The notes: generated by a model not told the origin, from the sequence alone. A stretch of DNA of 15,125 bases from UBA5189 sp031362295 (GCA_031362295.1 JANLSG010000199.1:1-15125), one strand, 5' to 3'; positions 1 to 8,766 are shown, numbered from the stretch's first letter. Made by a program: numbers and translations.

Positions 1-20
1 GCACCGTTGGAGGGCACCCG

Positions 21-275
21 TTGAGCTCGTTCCGGTTCGCAGTCAACGTGGCGCCGAAGCCCGGCATCCTCGACCCGCAGGGGCGGGCCGTGGAAGGCAG
101 CCTGGGGCACCTCGGCGTCTCGGGAGTCTCGGCGGTGCGAGTCGGGCGACGCGTGGAGCTGACGGTCGAGGCGGCGGGCGAGTTAGAAGCGCGCGAGGTG
201 GCCGAGCGGCTCGGGCGGGAGCTGTTCTCGAACCCGCTGATCGAGGCGTTCGCGGTGGAGCTCCTGCCTTCATGA
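21..275 (+). CDS. purS: PurS subunit of phosphoribosylformylglycinamidine (FGAM) synthase
   Basis: An 84-residue protein that matches PurS in length and in its opening pattern (beta strand, then KPGILDPQGRAVEGSL). PurS is the small dimeric subunit that bridges PurQ and PurL in the three-part FGAM synthase, step 4 of purine synthesis, in the cytoplasm. The start is TTG at 21, chosen because GGAGGG at 9-14 lies 6 nt upstream and because the N-terminus then matches the family. It is the first gene of the operon visible here; any gene further upstream (often purC) is outside the window. Its TGA overlaps the purQ ATG by 4 nt, which suggests translational coupling and fits equimolar subunits. Confidence 0.93.
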   Translation: MSSFRFAVNVAPKPGILDPQGRAVEGSLGHLGVSGVSAVRVGRRVELTVEAAGELEAREVAERLGRELFSNPLIEAFAVELLPS

Positions 276-1009
276 CCCGCATCGGCGTCGTCGTCTTCCC
301 GGGCTCGAATTGCGACCGAGACACGCTGCGCGGCCTGGAGCTGGCCGGCGCCGAGGCGGTGCCGCTGTGGCACGAGCAGGGGAGCCTGGACGGCTGCGCG
401 GCGGTCGTGCTCCCCGGCGGCTTCGCGTACGGCGACTACCTGCGCGCCGGCGTCATCGCGCGGTTCAGCCCGGTGATGCGTGCCGTCTCCGCGTTCGCGG
501 CCGAGGGCGGGCTCGTCCTCGGGATCTGTAACGGCTTCCAGGTGATCGCGGAGGCGGGCCTCGTGCCCGGCGCGCTGCTGCGCAACCGAGGCCTGCGGTT
601 CCTTGGGCGCGACGTGCGGATCTCCGCCGAGCGGCTGGATACGCCGTTCACGAGCCTCGTCGGGAGCGCGCGGGCGCTCCGGATGCCGATCGCCCACGGC
701 GAGGGCTGCTACTTCGCCGACGAAGTGACGCTGGACCAGCTGGAGCGCGATGGCCAGGTGCTGTTCCGGTATGTCCATGCGGACGGCACGCAGGCGGGCG
801 CCGAGAGCGATGCCGCGAATCCGAATGGCAGCCTGCGAGCGATCGCGGGCGTGCTCAACGCACGCGGCAACGTCGCAGGCCTGATGCCCCATCCGGAGCG
901 CGCCGCGGATGCGCTCCTGGGCTCCGACGATGGTCTGCCGATCCTGCGCTCACTGGTCCAGGCCGCGGCGCGAGCCGAGCGCGAGCCTGTGCTGGCAGGG
1001 GTCCGATGA
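272..1009 (+). CDS. purQ: PurQ glutaminase subunit of FGAM synthase
   Basis: A 245-residue class I glutamine amidotransferase that releases ammonia from glutamine for PurL. The nucleophile is Cys86 in GICNGFQ. The other triad residues are His207 and Glu209 in MPHPERA near the C-terminus. The N-terminus (GVVVFPGSNCDRD) is typical of PurQ. The length is slightly above the usual 220-230. The start is the ATG in the ATGA overlap with purS; a GGAG lies about 11 nt upstream. It ends in another ATGA overlap with purL. PurS, PurQ and PurL adjacent in this order mark the split synthase rather than the large single-chain PurL of proteobacteria. Confidence 0.95.
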   Translation: MTRIGVVVFPGSNCDRDTLRGLELAGAEAVPLWHEQGSLDGCAAVVLPGGFAYGDYLRAGVIARFSPVMRAVSAFAAEGGLVLGICNGFQVIAEAGLVPGALLRNRGLRFLGRDVRISAERLDTPFTSLVGSARALRMPIAHGEGCYFADEVTLDQLERDGQVLFRYVHADGTQAGAESDAANPNGSLRAIAGVLNARGNVAGLMPHPERAADALLGSDDGLPILRSLVQAAARAEREPVLAGVR

Positions 1010-3369
1010 TCGTGGCCGAGCCGCCCGTGGCAACTCCGGCCGACGCGCCGCCGCTGCATCGCGCGCTTGGCCTGACCGATGGTGAGCTCGACGCGATCCG
1101 CGAGCGCCTCGGGCGCGACCCGAACGACCTCGAGCTGGCGATGTTCAGCGTGATGTGGAGCGAGCACTGCTCGTACAAGAGCTCGCGGCCGCTCCTGCGC
1201 ACGCTGCCGACCCACGGCGAAGGCGTGGTCGCCGGGCCGGGCGAGAACGCGGGTGTCGTGTCCATCGGCGACGGCCTCGCCGTCGCGTTCAAGATCGAGT
1301 CGCACAACCACCCGTCGGCGGTCGAGCCATACCAGGGCGCCGCGACCGGCGTCGGCGGCATCCTCCGCGACATCTTCACCATGGGCGCGCGCCCCATCGC
1401 CGTGCTCGACGCGCTCCGGTTCGGGGATCCCGGAGATGCCCGGACGCGGCACCTCGTCGATGGCGTGGTGCGGGGCGTCGGCGGCTACGGCAATTGCGTG
1501 GGCGTTCCGACGGTCGGTGGCGAGCTCGTGTTCGATCCGTCGTATGCGGACAACCCGCTCGTCAACGTGATGGCGATCGGGCTGCTGGAGGAGCGCCACC
1601 TCACTCGCGCTGCGGCGCCCGGGCCCGGCAACCTCGCGGTCCTGTTCGGGAGCGCGACGGGCCGCGACGGCATCGGGGGAGCGTCGGTCCTCGCCTCCGC
1701 GACGTTCGGCGACGATGATCCCTCGAAGCGACCCTCGGTCCAGGTCGGCGATCCCTTTGCGGAGAAATTGCTGATCGAGGCATCCCTGGAGCTCATCGAG
1801 GCGGGGCTACTGGAGGGACTCCAGGACCTTGGCGCCGCCGGGATCACCTGCGCCACCTCGGAGACCGCCGATCGCGCGGGGACCGGCATGTACGTGAACC
1901 TCGATGCCATTCCGCGCCGCGAGCCGGGAATGGAGCCCTTCGAGGTGATGATCAGCGAGAGTCAGGAGCGGATGCTCGCGATCGTCCGGCCCGAGCGATA
2001 CGACGAGGTCGCCGCGGTCTGCGCCAAGTGGAACCTGCCGTGCGCCTCGATCGGCTGGGTCACTGACGACGGCCACATCACGGTCGTAGCAGCCGTCCCC
2101 GGTGCGGACGGGCAACCGAGCGACACGGTGGAGATGCTCGCCAGGATTCCGGCGGCGGCCCTGACCTCCGATGCCATCGTCCACGACCGGCTCGCCACAC
2201 CGCCGGAGCGGCGCCGCCTCGCTCCCGCGCCGGGCGCCCCGGAGGCAGCAAGCGACCAGCTGCCGGAGCGGGGGATGGACCCGGGAGCTGTGCTGCAGGC
2301 GCTCCTGGGATCGCCGAATCTCGCTTCGCGTCGCGCCGTGTTCGAGCAGTACGACTCCACCGTGCAGGCCGCCACGGCAGCCGGCGCCACGAGCGGCGGC
2401 GCGGCCGTGATCCGCGTGACCGGCACGTCGAAGGCACTCGTTGCGGCGACGGATGGCAACGCGGGCGTGAGCGCCGCGGATCCCTGGTTGGGTGCGGCGA
2501 TGAGCGTCGCCGAAGCGACTCGCAACGTCGCGATCACGGGCGCTCGACCGCTCGGCGTGACCAACTGCCTCAACTACGGCGACCCCACGAAGCCGGATGC
2601 GTTCTGGCAGCTGTCCGAGGCGGTGCGCGGCCTCGGCGACGCGTGCATCGCGCTCGGGCTTCCGGTGACCGGCGGGAACGTGTCGCTGTTCAACGAGTCG
2701 GCCCGCGGTCGGATTGCCCCCACGCCCCAGATCGGCGTGGTCGGGCTCCTCGACGACGTCGCCAAGGCTCTCGGGCCCGCATTCCGCGAAGCCGGCGACA
2801 CGATCCTGCTCATCGGCGAGGCGGGTCCCGGGCTGGAGGGCAGCGAATACGCGCGGATCGCGGGCGTCGCACCCGAGGACGGCCCGCCCGGCCTCGACCT
2901 CGCGGTGGAGCGCCAGCTCCAGGCGTTCGTGCGGGAGGCCGCGGATCGCGGGCTCCTCGACTCCGCCCAGGACATCTCGGGCGGGGGCTTCGCGGTGGCG
3001 CTTGCGGAGGCAGCCATGTGGGCGGGTCTCGGCGCCCACGTCCGCGTGCCCGTCTCGAGCTCGCCGGCGGTGGACCTCTTCGGCGAGAGCCCCAGCCGCC
3101 TGATCGTCTCGGCGCCGGCCCGCCACGTCCCGGCCGTGGAGCTGCTCGCGCGCCAGCACGGGCTGCCGGTGGAGGCGATCGGGTCCGTGGGTGGCGACCG
3201 GCTGATCGTCGAGCTGGCCGGTGCCGGCGCGACCGGCGCGGCGGAGGAGCGGGGCTCGCGCGTCGCGGATTCCATCGACGTCGCGATCACGGACCTCGAG
3301 CGGGCGTGGCGCCACGGGCTGCCACGGGCCCTTGGCTGGACCGAGCTGGAACAGGAAGGGGCGCGCTAG
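1006..3369 (+). CDS. purL: PurL, small-type FGAM synthase synthetase subunit
   Basis: A 787-residue synthetase subunit converting FGAR plus ammonia and ATP to FGAM. It has two AIR-synthase-like halves. Near the N-terminus are SEHCSYKSS with His54, and ESHNHPSAVEPYQGAATGVGG with His100 and His102, the conserved ATP/FGAR-binding region. The second half carries TGGNVSLFNES and DISGGGFAVALAE. There is no fused glutaminase domain, consistent with separate purQ and purS upstream. It is a little longer than the roughly 740 residues usual for small PurL. An AGGGG lies about 5 nt before the ATG, and the gene overlaps purQ by 4 nt. It stops with TAG, 2 nt before purF. Confidence 0.96.
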   Translation: MIVAEPPVATPADAPPLHRALGLTDGELDAIRERLGRDPNDLELAMFSVMWSEHCSYKSSRPLLRTLPTHGEGVVAGPGENAGVVSIGDGLAVAFKIESHNHPSAVEPYQGAATGVGGILRDIFTMGARPIAVLDALRFGDPGDARTRHLVDGVVRGVGGYGNCVGVPTVGGELVFDPSYADNPLVNVMAIGLLEERHLTRAAAPGPGNLAVLFGSATGRDGIGGASVLASATFGDDDPSKRPSVQVGDPFAEKLLIEASLELIEAGLLEGLQDLGAAGITCATSETADRAGTGMYVNLDAIPRREPGMEPFEVMISESQERMLAIVRPERYDEVAAVCAKWNLPCASIGWVTDDGHITVVAAVPGADGQPSDTVEMLARIPAAALTSDAIVHDRLATPPERRRLAPAPGAPEAASDQLPERGMDPGAVLQALLGSPNLASRRAVFEQYDSTVQAATAAGATSGGAAVIRVTGTSKALVAATDGNAGVSAADPWLGAAMSVAEATRNVAITGARPLGVTNCLNYGDPTKPDAFWQLSEAVRGLGDACIALGLPVTGGNVSLFNESARGRIAPTPQIGVVGLLDDVAKALGPAFREAGDTILLIGEAGPGLEGSEYARIAGVAPEDGPPGLDLAVERQLQAFVREAADRGLLDSAQDISGGGFAVALAEAAMWAGLGAHVRVPVSSSPAVDLFGESPSRLIVSAPARHVPAVELLARQHGLPVEAIGSVGGDRLIVELAGAGATGAAEERGSRVADSIDVAITDLERAWRHGLPRALGWTELEQEGAR

Positions 3370-3371
3370 TC

Positions 3372-4829
3372 ATGTGTGGGGTGTTCGGGGTCGCGCTGCC
3401 GCCGGGCTCTGGAGCAGAGGCCGCCGCCGTGGCGTCCACGGGCCTGTTCGCGCTCCAGCACCGGGGTCAGGAATCGGCCGGTCTCGCGGTCAGCGATGGC
3501 GCCGAGATCTTCCTGTACAAGGACCTCGGGATGATCGCCCAGGTCCTCGACGACCGGCGGCTCCCCAGCTTCCACGGCGACCTCGCGATTGCGCACTGCC
3601 GCTACTCCACGACAGGCTCCACGATCTGGGAGAACGCCCAGCCCACGTTCCGGCTCGGGCCACGGCGGGCCGTCGCGATCGGTCATAACGGCAACCTCGT
3701 CAACACTCGCGAGCTCCTCACCCAGCTCGAGGGCGGCCGCGCCCGCCTCGCCGCGACGACGGACACGGAGCTCCTGACCACGCTCCTCGCCGACGAGGAG
3801 GCGACCGATACGGTGCAGGCGCTGCTCCAGCTGCTGCCTCGGGTCCGCGGTGCCTTCACCCTCGTCGTGCTCGACAAGGGCCGGATCATCGGCATGCGCG
3901 ACCCGCACGGCTTCCGGCCGCTGGTCCTCGGGAGAATTCCGGAGATCGCGACGGCAACCGACGCCGCGCTGTGGGCCACCGAGGGATCGCGCGACGGCTG
4001 GGTCCTGTCATCCGAGACGACCGGCCTGGACATCATCGGTGCCGAGTTCGTGCGCGATGTCGAGCCCGGCGAGATGGTCATCCTCGAATCCGGCCGAGAG
4101 CCGCAGTCCGTCCGGTTCGCCCCCGCGAATCCCGCGCTGTGCGTGTTCGAGATGATCTACTTCGCGCGTCCTGACTCGTACATGGAGGGCCGGAACCTGT
4201 ACGAGGTCCGGCGACGCATGGGCGAGCAGCTCGCGGGCGAGCACCCCGCCGATACCGACCTGGTCATGCCCGTGCCTGACACGGGTGCGCCCGCCGCGGC
4301 GGGATATGCGGAGGCTTCCGGCATCCCTTTCCGCGAAGGCCTCGTCCGCAACCGATATACGGGTCGGACGTTCATCCAGCCGTCGCAGACGCTCCGCCAC
4401 CGCGGCGTGACGATGAAGTTGAACCCCCTGCGCGAGGTCGTGCGCGGGAAACGGCTCACGGTCGTCGACGACTCGATCGTGCGCGGCACCACGACCAAGC
4501 AGATCGTCGCGCTGCTGCGCAAGGCCGGCGCCGAAGAGGTCCACGTCCGGATCAGCGCGCCACCGATCTTCCACCCGTGCTTCTACGGCATCGATACGCA
4601 GATCGCGACCGAGCTCATCGCCGCCACGAGTTCCGTCGAGGAGATCCGCGACTTCATCGGCGCCGACTCGCTGGGCTACCTCTCGATCAAGGGCGTCCTC
4701 GCGGCACTGGACCTGCCATATGACCGGTTCTGCTTCGCCTGCTTCGATGGGCGCTACCCGGAGCCGGTCCCGTACGACGCCATGAGCCGCAAGTTCATGC
4801 TCGAAGAGCCCGTGCCGGCGCGTGGCTGA
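3372..4829 (+). CDS. purF: Amidophosphoribosyltransferase PurF with Fe-S ligand cysteines
   Basis: A 485-residue enzyme of the first committed step: PRPP plus glutamine to phosphoribosylamine. The N-terminal Ntn glutaminase begins MCGVFG, so removal of Met exposes the catalytic Cys2 with no propeptide. The PRPP loop VVDDSIVRGTTTKQ starts at about residue 364. Four cysteines, Cys257 (ALCVFEMIYFARPDS), Cys403 (HPCFYGID), Cys454 and Cys457 (FCFACF), match the 4Fe-4S ligands of the B. subtilis enzyme. The reading frame stays open upstream inside purL, but the MCG start is preferred: it follows the purL stop by 2 nt, has a purine-rich AGGAAGGGG about 11 nt upstream, and places the Cys correctly. 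Lack of a propeptide together with cluster ligands is a less familiar combination. Confidence 0.95.
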   Translation: MCGVFGVALPPGSGAEAAAVASTGLFALQHRGQESAGLAVSDGAEIFLYKDLGMIAQVLDDRRLPSFHGDLAIAHCRYSTTGSTIWENAQPTFRLGPRRAVAIGHNGNLVNTRELLTQLEGGRARLAATTDTELLTTLLADEEATDTVQALLQLLPRVRGAFTLVVLDKGRIIGMRDPHGFRPLVLGRIPEIATATDAALWATEGSRDGWVLSSETTGLDIIGAEFVRDVEPGEMVILESGREPQSVRFAPANPALCVFEMIYFARPDSYMEGRNLYEVRRRMGEQLAGEHPADTDLVMPVPDTGAPAAAGYAEASGIPFREGLVRNRYTGRTFIQPSQTLRHRGVTMKLNPLREVVRGKRLTVVDDSIVRGTTTKQIVALLRKAGAEEVHVRISAPPIFHPCFYGIDTQIATELIAATSSVEEIRDFIGADSLGYLSIKGVLAALDLPYDRFCFACFDGRYPEPVPYDAMSRKFMLEEPVPARG

Positions 4830-4840
4830 GGTGCCCGCAC

Positions 4841-6004
4841 GTGGGTGAAGGGCCCACCCAGGCGCGCGTGGCGTACGCACGCTCCGGCGTGGATGTCGCG
4901 GCGGGGGAGCGAGCGGTCGAGCTGATGCGCGAGGCGGTCGAATCGACGCGGCGGCCGGAGATGATCGGCGGCCTGGGCGGCTTCGGTGGTGCGATCGCCA
5001 TCCCGGAGGGCTACCGGAACCCGATCCTCGTGTCCTCGACTGATGGCGTGGGCACGAAGACGGCGATCGCGGCCGCCACCAGGCGCTGGGACACGATCGG
5101 CATCGACCTCGTGGCGATGTGCGCGGATGACGTGGTGTGCAGCGGCGCCGAGCCACTCGCGTTCCTCGACTACATCGCCGTCGGGCGGCTGGATCCCGAG
5201 ACGGTCGCGGGTCTGGTCGGTGGCGTCGCGGCTGGCTGTCGCGAGGCGGGCTGCGCGCTCGTGGGCGGCGAGACGGCCGAGCACCCGGGGCTGATGGAAG
5301 CCGGGACGTTTGACCTGGCGGGCACCTGCGTCGGCATCGTGGAGCGCGATGACCTCCTCGACGCCACGACTGCCCGCGCGGGCGACGCGATCGTTGGCAT
5401 CCCCTCGTCCGGGCTGCACGCGAACGGCTACGCGCTCGTGCGCTCCCTCATCGCCAAGTGGGACATCCCGCTCCAGCGCCCGTACCAGGAGCAGCTCCGG
5501 CTGACGCTCGGCGACGTGGGTCGCGATGGCGCGCTCGCCGATGAGCCGGAGTTCGCGCTCGCGACGGTCGGCGATGTCCTGCTGACGCCAACGCGGATCT
5601 ACGCCCGCCGGATCCTGGACGCTCGCGCGGCCGTGCGTGCCGCCGGTCACGACCTGCACGGCATCGCGCACATCACCGGTGGTGGGCTGCCCGGCAACGT
5701 CCCCCGCGCACTCCCTCGCGACTTCGGCGCGAGGCTGGACCCGTGGCGCTGGCCGATGCCCTCGGTGATGGGCCTGTTCGGTGCCCTTGGCGGGATCGAG
5801 GACGGCGAGATCCGGGCGACGTTCAACGGCGGACTCGGGATGGTCGTGGTCGTCGCGCCCGAGGCCCTGCCCGCGCTCTCGCGGGCGCTCCCCGATGCCA
5901 TCCTCGTCGGCGAGGTCGTGGCGGCGGACGATCTCGGCGGACGGTACGCGGAGGGGCGGCTCCAGGGCGCGTGGCCGGAGGCCGTGCCGGTCGGGCTCCG
6001 ATGA
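4841..6004 (+). CDS. purM: Phosphoribosylformylglycinamidine cyclo-ligase (AIR synthetase)
   Basis: A 387-residue PurM that closes FGAM to AIR using ATP (step 5). Visible family signatures are SSTDGVGTKTAIA near residue 67, MCADDVVCSGAEPLAFLDY, VGGETAEHPGLM, GIPSSGLHANGYALVR, and HITGGGLPGNVPRALP followed by ATFNGGLGMVVVV in the C-terminal half. It is about 40 residues longer than typical. The start is GTG at 4841, 11 nt after the purF stop, with GAGG at 4828-4831 serving as a plausible ribosome site. The alignment with PurM begins within the first 12 residues (ARSGVDVAAGERAV), so little N-terminal sequence is missing. It overlaps the next gene by ATGA. Confidence 0.94.
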   Translation: MGEGPTQARVAYARSGVDVAAGERAVELMREAVESTRRPEMIGGLGGFGGAIAIPEGYRNPILVSSTDGVGTKTAIAAATRRWDTIGIDLVAMCADDVVCSGAEPLAFLDYIAVGRLDPETVAGLVGGVAAGCREAGCALVGGETAEHPGLMEAGTFDLAGTCVGIVERDDLLDATTARAGDAIVGIPSSGLHANGYALVRSLIAKWDIPLQRPYQEQLRLTLGDVGRDGALADEPEFALATVGDVLLTPTRIYARRILDARAAVRAAGHDLHGIAHITGGGLPGNVPRALPRDFGARLDPWRWPMPSVMGLFGALGGIEDGEIRATFNGGLGMVVVVAPEALPALSRALPDAILVGEVVAADDLGGRYAEGRLQGAWPEAVPVGLR

Positions 6005-8286
6005 GTGGCCGCGTCGCGGTCGGCGTGTCGGGCGCCGGCAGCAACCTGCGTGCGCTCGGCGCCGCGGCCGCGCGAGGCGAGCTCGGGGGCGAGATCGGGC
6101 TCGTCTTCGCGGATCGCGATTGTCCGGCGCTGGCGTGGGCGGCGGAGCAGGGGATCGAGACGGCGCTGCTGCCGGGCCTTGCCGCCGCAGATGTCAATGA
6201 GCGCGCCGAGGCCGATGCGGCCCTCGCCCAGACGCTCCACGCGGCCCAGATCGATGTCGTCGCTCTGGCCGGCTACATGCGCATCGTGGGTCCCGCGGTC
6301 CTCGCCGCATTCCCCGGGCGTATGTTGAACACCCACCCGGCCCTCCTGCCCGCGTTCCCGGGCGCGCACGCTGTCCGCGACGCGCTCGCGCACGGCGTTC
6401 GCGTCACCGGCTGCACCGTCCACCTCGTGGACGCCACGCTCGATGGCGGCCCGATCGTCCTCCAGGAGGCCATCACCATCGGGCCCGGCGACGACGAGGA
6501 CGCTCTCCACGATCGCATTCGAGCCGCGGAACATCGCCTGCTCCCGCGGGCGGTTGCGCTGCTCCTCGCGGGCGCCGTCGCCGTGGATGGCCGCCGGGTC
6601 GACGTCGACCTCGTCGCGGCGGATGCGGACCTGCCGAAGCCACGCCGGGCCCTGCTCTCCGCGAGCGACAAGACAGATCTCGCAGACCTCGGGCGAGGCC
6701 TCGTCGCGCGGGGCTTCGAGCTCGTATCCACCGGTGGAACCGCGCGGGCGCTGCGCGGTGCCGGCCTGCCGGTCACCGACGTGAGCGCCGTGACGGGATT
6801 CGGCGAGGTCCTCGATGGCCGGGTCAAGACGCTCCACCCCTCGATCCACGCCGGCGTCCTCGCCGATCGACGGCGCGCGGCACACCGGGAGGCGCTCCTG
6901 GCCGCCGGGATCGCACCGTTCGACCTCGTCGTCGTGAATCTGTATCCCTTCGCCGCCGCCGCGGAACGAGGGGACACGACGTTCGACGAGCTGGTCGAGG
7001 AGATCGATATCGGCGGGCCCGCCCTCATCCGTGCGGCAGCGAAGAATCACGCCTCCGTGGCGGTGGTGACGAATCCCGCCCGCTACGAGGCAATCCTTGC
7101 CGCCCTGGACGAGCCGGACGGGATCTCCCTTGGCCTGCGGTCCGCGCTTGCGGTGGAGGCATTCCGGCACACCGCCGCCTACGACGCGCGCATTTCCGCG
7201 GAGCTGCCGTGCCGCATGGACGAGGCTGGCGTCGCGCTGCCGCCAGAACCGGGCCTGCCGCGCTCGCCGGACCCGTTTCCGCCCGTCATGGTGCTGCCGC
7301 TCGAGAAGGTCGAAACGCTCCGTTATGGCGAGAATCCGCACCAGCCCGCGGCCCAATACCGGCGCACGGACCGGACCCCACGCTCGCTCGATGGACCGTT
7401 TGCGACCGGCGCGCCGCCGCTCCAGGGCAAGGCGCTCTCGTACAACAACGTGCTGGACGCATCCGCCGCGGCCTCGATTGCGAGACTCCTGCGGGGGCCC
7501 GCCTGCGTGATCGTCAAGCACACGAATGCGTGCGGCGCGGCAGAACGGACGACGCTGCTCGAGGCCTGGCAGGCGGCGCGTGCCGGCGATCCCGAGGCCG
7601 CATTCGGTGGTGTCGTCGCGGTGACGCGACCGGTGACCGGTGAGCTCGCCACCGAGCTCACGAGCCTGTTCCTGGAGGTCGTGGTCGCGCCCGCCTTCGA
7701 GCCCGATGCGCTCGCGATCCTTGCCGCCAAGCCCAACCTCCGCCTCGTCGTGGACGCGAGCCTGACCGGCGAGGGGGCGCAGTCCCTGCCCGATGGAAGG
7801 ATCCGGGTCGACTATCTCGGGTCGGTGCGCTCGGCCGGTGGCGCGGTCCTCGTCGCCGCCCCGGACGACTCGATCGACGACCCGGCTGAGTGGCTGACGC
7901 TGACCTCGCGGGCCCCGTCGGAGCGCGAAGCGGCCGACCTGGATCTCGCCTGGCGCCTGGTGCGCGGCGTCGTCTCGAACGCAATCGTCCTCGTGCGCCA
8001 CGGTCAGCTTGTGGGCCTCGGCTCGGGACAGGTGAGCCGCGTGGACGCGTGCCGGCAGGCGGTCGCGAAGGCGGAGCGCCTGCACGCTCCGGAGGGGGCG
8101 CGCGGAGCCGTCGCCGCATCAGACGCATTCTTCCCGTTCGCTGACGGCCCCGAAGTGCTCATGGGCGCGGGCGTGACCGCCATCGTCCAGCCCGGCGGCT
8201 CACTGCGCGACGCGGAGGTCCTTGCCGCCGCGGAGACGAGGGGCGCCGCGATGCTGATCACGGCGCGCCGCCACTTCCGCCACTGA
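6001..8286 (+). CDS. purNH: PurN-PurH fusion: GAR transformylase + AICAR transformylase/IMP cyclohydrolase
   Basis: One uninterrupted 761-residue reading frame holding two normally separate proteins. Residues 1 to about 205 are PurN: GVSGAGSNL (folate/phosphate loop), then Asn110 and His112 in MLNTHPALLP and Asp148 in LDGGPIV, equivalent to E. coli Asn106/His108/Asp144. From about residue 214 PurH begins: RALLSASDKTDL, STGGT, EVLDGRVKTLHPSIHAG and NLYPF form the IMP cyclohydrolase half, and Lys506-His507 in VKHTNACGA is the AICAR transformylase catalytic pair. No stop, frameshift or ribosome site separates the halves, and the linker is only about 10 residues. Predicted activities are steps 3, 9 and 10, two of which use 10-formyl-THF. 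The start ATG overlaps the purM stop. The gene symbol is descriptive. Confidence 0.93.
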   Translation: MSGRVAVGVSGAGSNLRALGAAAARGELGGEIGLVFADRDCPALAWAAEQGIETALLPGLAAADVNERAEADAALAQTLHAAQIDVVALAGYMRIVGPAVLAAFPGRMLNTHPALLPAFPGAHAVRDALAHGVRVTGCTVHLVDATLDGGPIVLQEAITIGPGDDEDALHDRIRAAEHRLLPRAVALLLAGAVAVDGRRVDVDLVAADADLPKPRRALLSASDKTDLADLGRGLVARGFELVSTGGTARALRGAGLPVTDVSAVTGFGEVLDGRVKTLHPSIHAGVLADRRRAAHREALLAAGIAPFDLVVVNLYPFAAAAERGDTTFDELVEEIDIGGPALIRAAAKNHASVAVVTNPARYEAILAALDEPDGISLGLRSALAVEAFRHTAAYDARISAELPCRMDEAGVALPPEPGLPRSPDPFPPVMVLPLEKVETLRYGENPHQPAAQYRRTDRTPRSLDGPFATGAPPLQGKALSYNNVLDASAAASIARLLRGPACVIVKHTNACGAAERTTLLEAWQAARAGDPEAAFGGVVAVTRPVTGELATELTSLFLEVVVAPAFEPDALAILAAKPNLRLVVDASLTGEGAQSLPDGRIRVDYLGSVRSAGGAVLVAAPDDSIDDPAEWLTLTSRAPSEREAADLDLAWRLVRGVVSNAIVLVRHGQLVGLGSGQVSRVDACRQAVAKAERLHAPEGARGAVAASDAFFPFADGPEVLMGAGVTAIVQPGGSLRDAEVLAAAETRGAAMLITARRHFRH

Positions 8287-8296
8287 CACGGGTGCG

Positions 8297-8304
8297 CATA
8301 CTGT
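8297..8304 (+). promoter_or_regulatory. Possible -10 box for a leaderless transcript
   Basis: The 22-nt gap after the purNH stop contains CATACTGT and no Shine-Dalgarno. Read as CATACT it ends 6 nt before the GTG at 8309; read as TACTGT it fits the TANNNT pattern. That spacing would put the transcription start at or very near the start codon, the layout of leaderless genes. No convincing -35 is visible, so this is weak. Confidence 0.25.
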
Positions 8305-8308
8305 CGCC

Positions 8309-8749
8309 GTGAGCAAGCTGACGAGCGAGGAATGCGTCACGCGATACGGTGCCGCGTCCGCCGCCCACGACGTGCCCACCCTGGCCGCTCTCCGACACCC
8401 GGACTGGAGCGTCTCGTGGCCCCAGTCGGGGGAAACCGTCCACAGCAACGAGGCCTTCGCCGAGATCATCGCGAACTATCCGGGCGGCGCCCCGGCGGTC
8501 GAGATCACGCGAACGGTTGGCGCGGAGGACACGTGGGTCCTGACCGCGGGCAACACGATGATGCGAGTCGCGGGCAGCGGCGACTTCTGGTGGTCGGAGT
8601 GGCGCGTGTCGTATCCGAACGGGGAGCAGTACGTCGTCATCGATCTGATCGAGCTGCGCGACGGCCTCGTCCATCGCGAGACGATGTACTGGGCCGCCCC
8701 ATTCGAGGCGCCGGCGTGGCGCGCTCCCTGGGTGGAACGCAAAGGCTGA
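8309..8749 (+). CDS. NTF2/SnoaL-like small protein
   Basis: A 146-residue protein with the usual size and pattern of the NTF2/SnoaL-like fold. An N-terminal helix (EECVTRYGAASAAHDVPTLAALRHPDWSVSWP) is followed by the NEAFAEIIANYPGG segment and then long beta strands ending with VIDLIELRDGLVHRETMYWAAPFEAPAWR. That last stretch, strand then 'D/G-x-I/V-xx-E-x-x-Y', is characteristic. Family members bind or turn over small molecules or act as non-catalytic scaffolds, so a precise function cannot be read from this sequence. The start is GTG at 8309; no Shine-Dalgarno precedes it. It lies 22 nt after the purine operon and may be transcribed with it or from its own promoter. I see no functional link to purine synthesis. 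Confidence 0.72.
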   Translation: MSKLTSEECVTRYGAASAAHDVPTLAALRHPDWSVSWPQSGETVHSNEAFAEIIANYPGGAPAVEITRTVGAEDTWVLTAGNTMMRVAGSGDFWWSEWRVSYPNGEQYVVIDLIELRDGLVHRETMYWAAPFEAPAWRAPWVERKG

Positions 8750-8766
8750 ACGGCCACGCTGCGACG

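Noticed and set aside
2643..3371. Extension of the purF frame 243 codons upstream into purL.
   Set aside because: The translation is an Arg-rich shadow of purL; the Ntn-type MCG start with catalytic Cys2 at 3372 is decisive.
5647..8085. An 812-codon open frame on the minus strand opposite purM/purNH, and similar long antisense frames elsewhere (1807-3315, 9491-11209).
   Set aside because: Shadow frames expected opposite GC-rich genes; their translations are rich in Arg/Asp/Glu/Gly/His, show no domain, and the plus-strand genes are certain.
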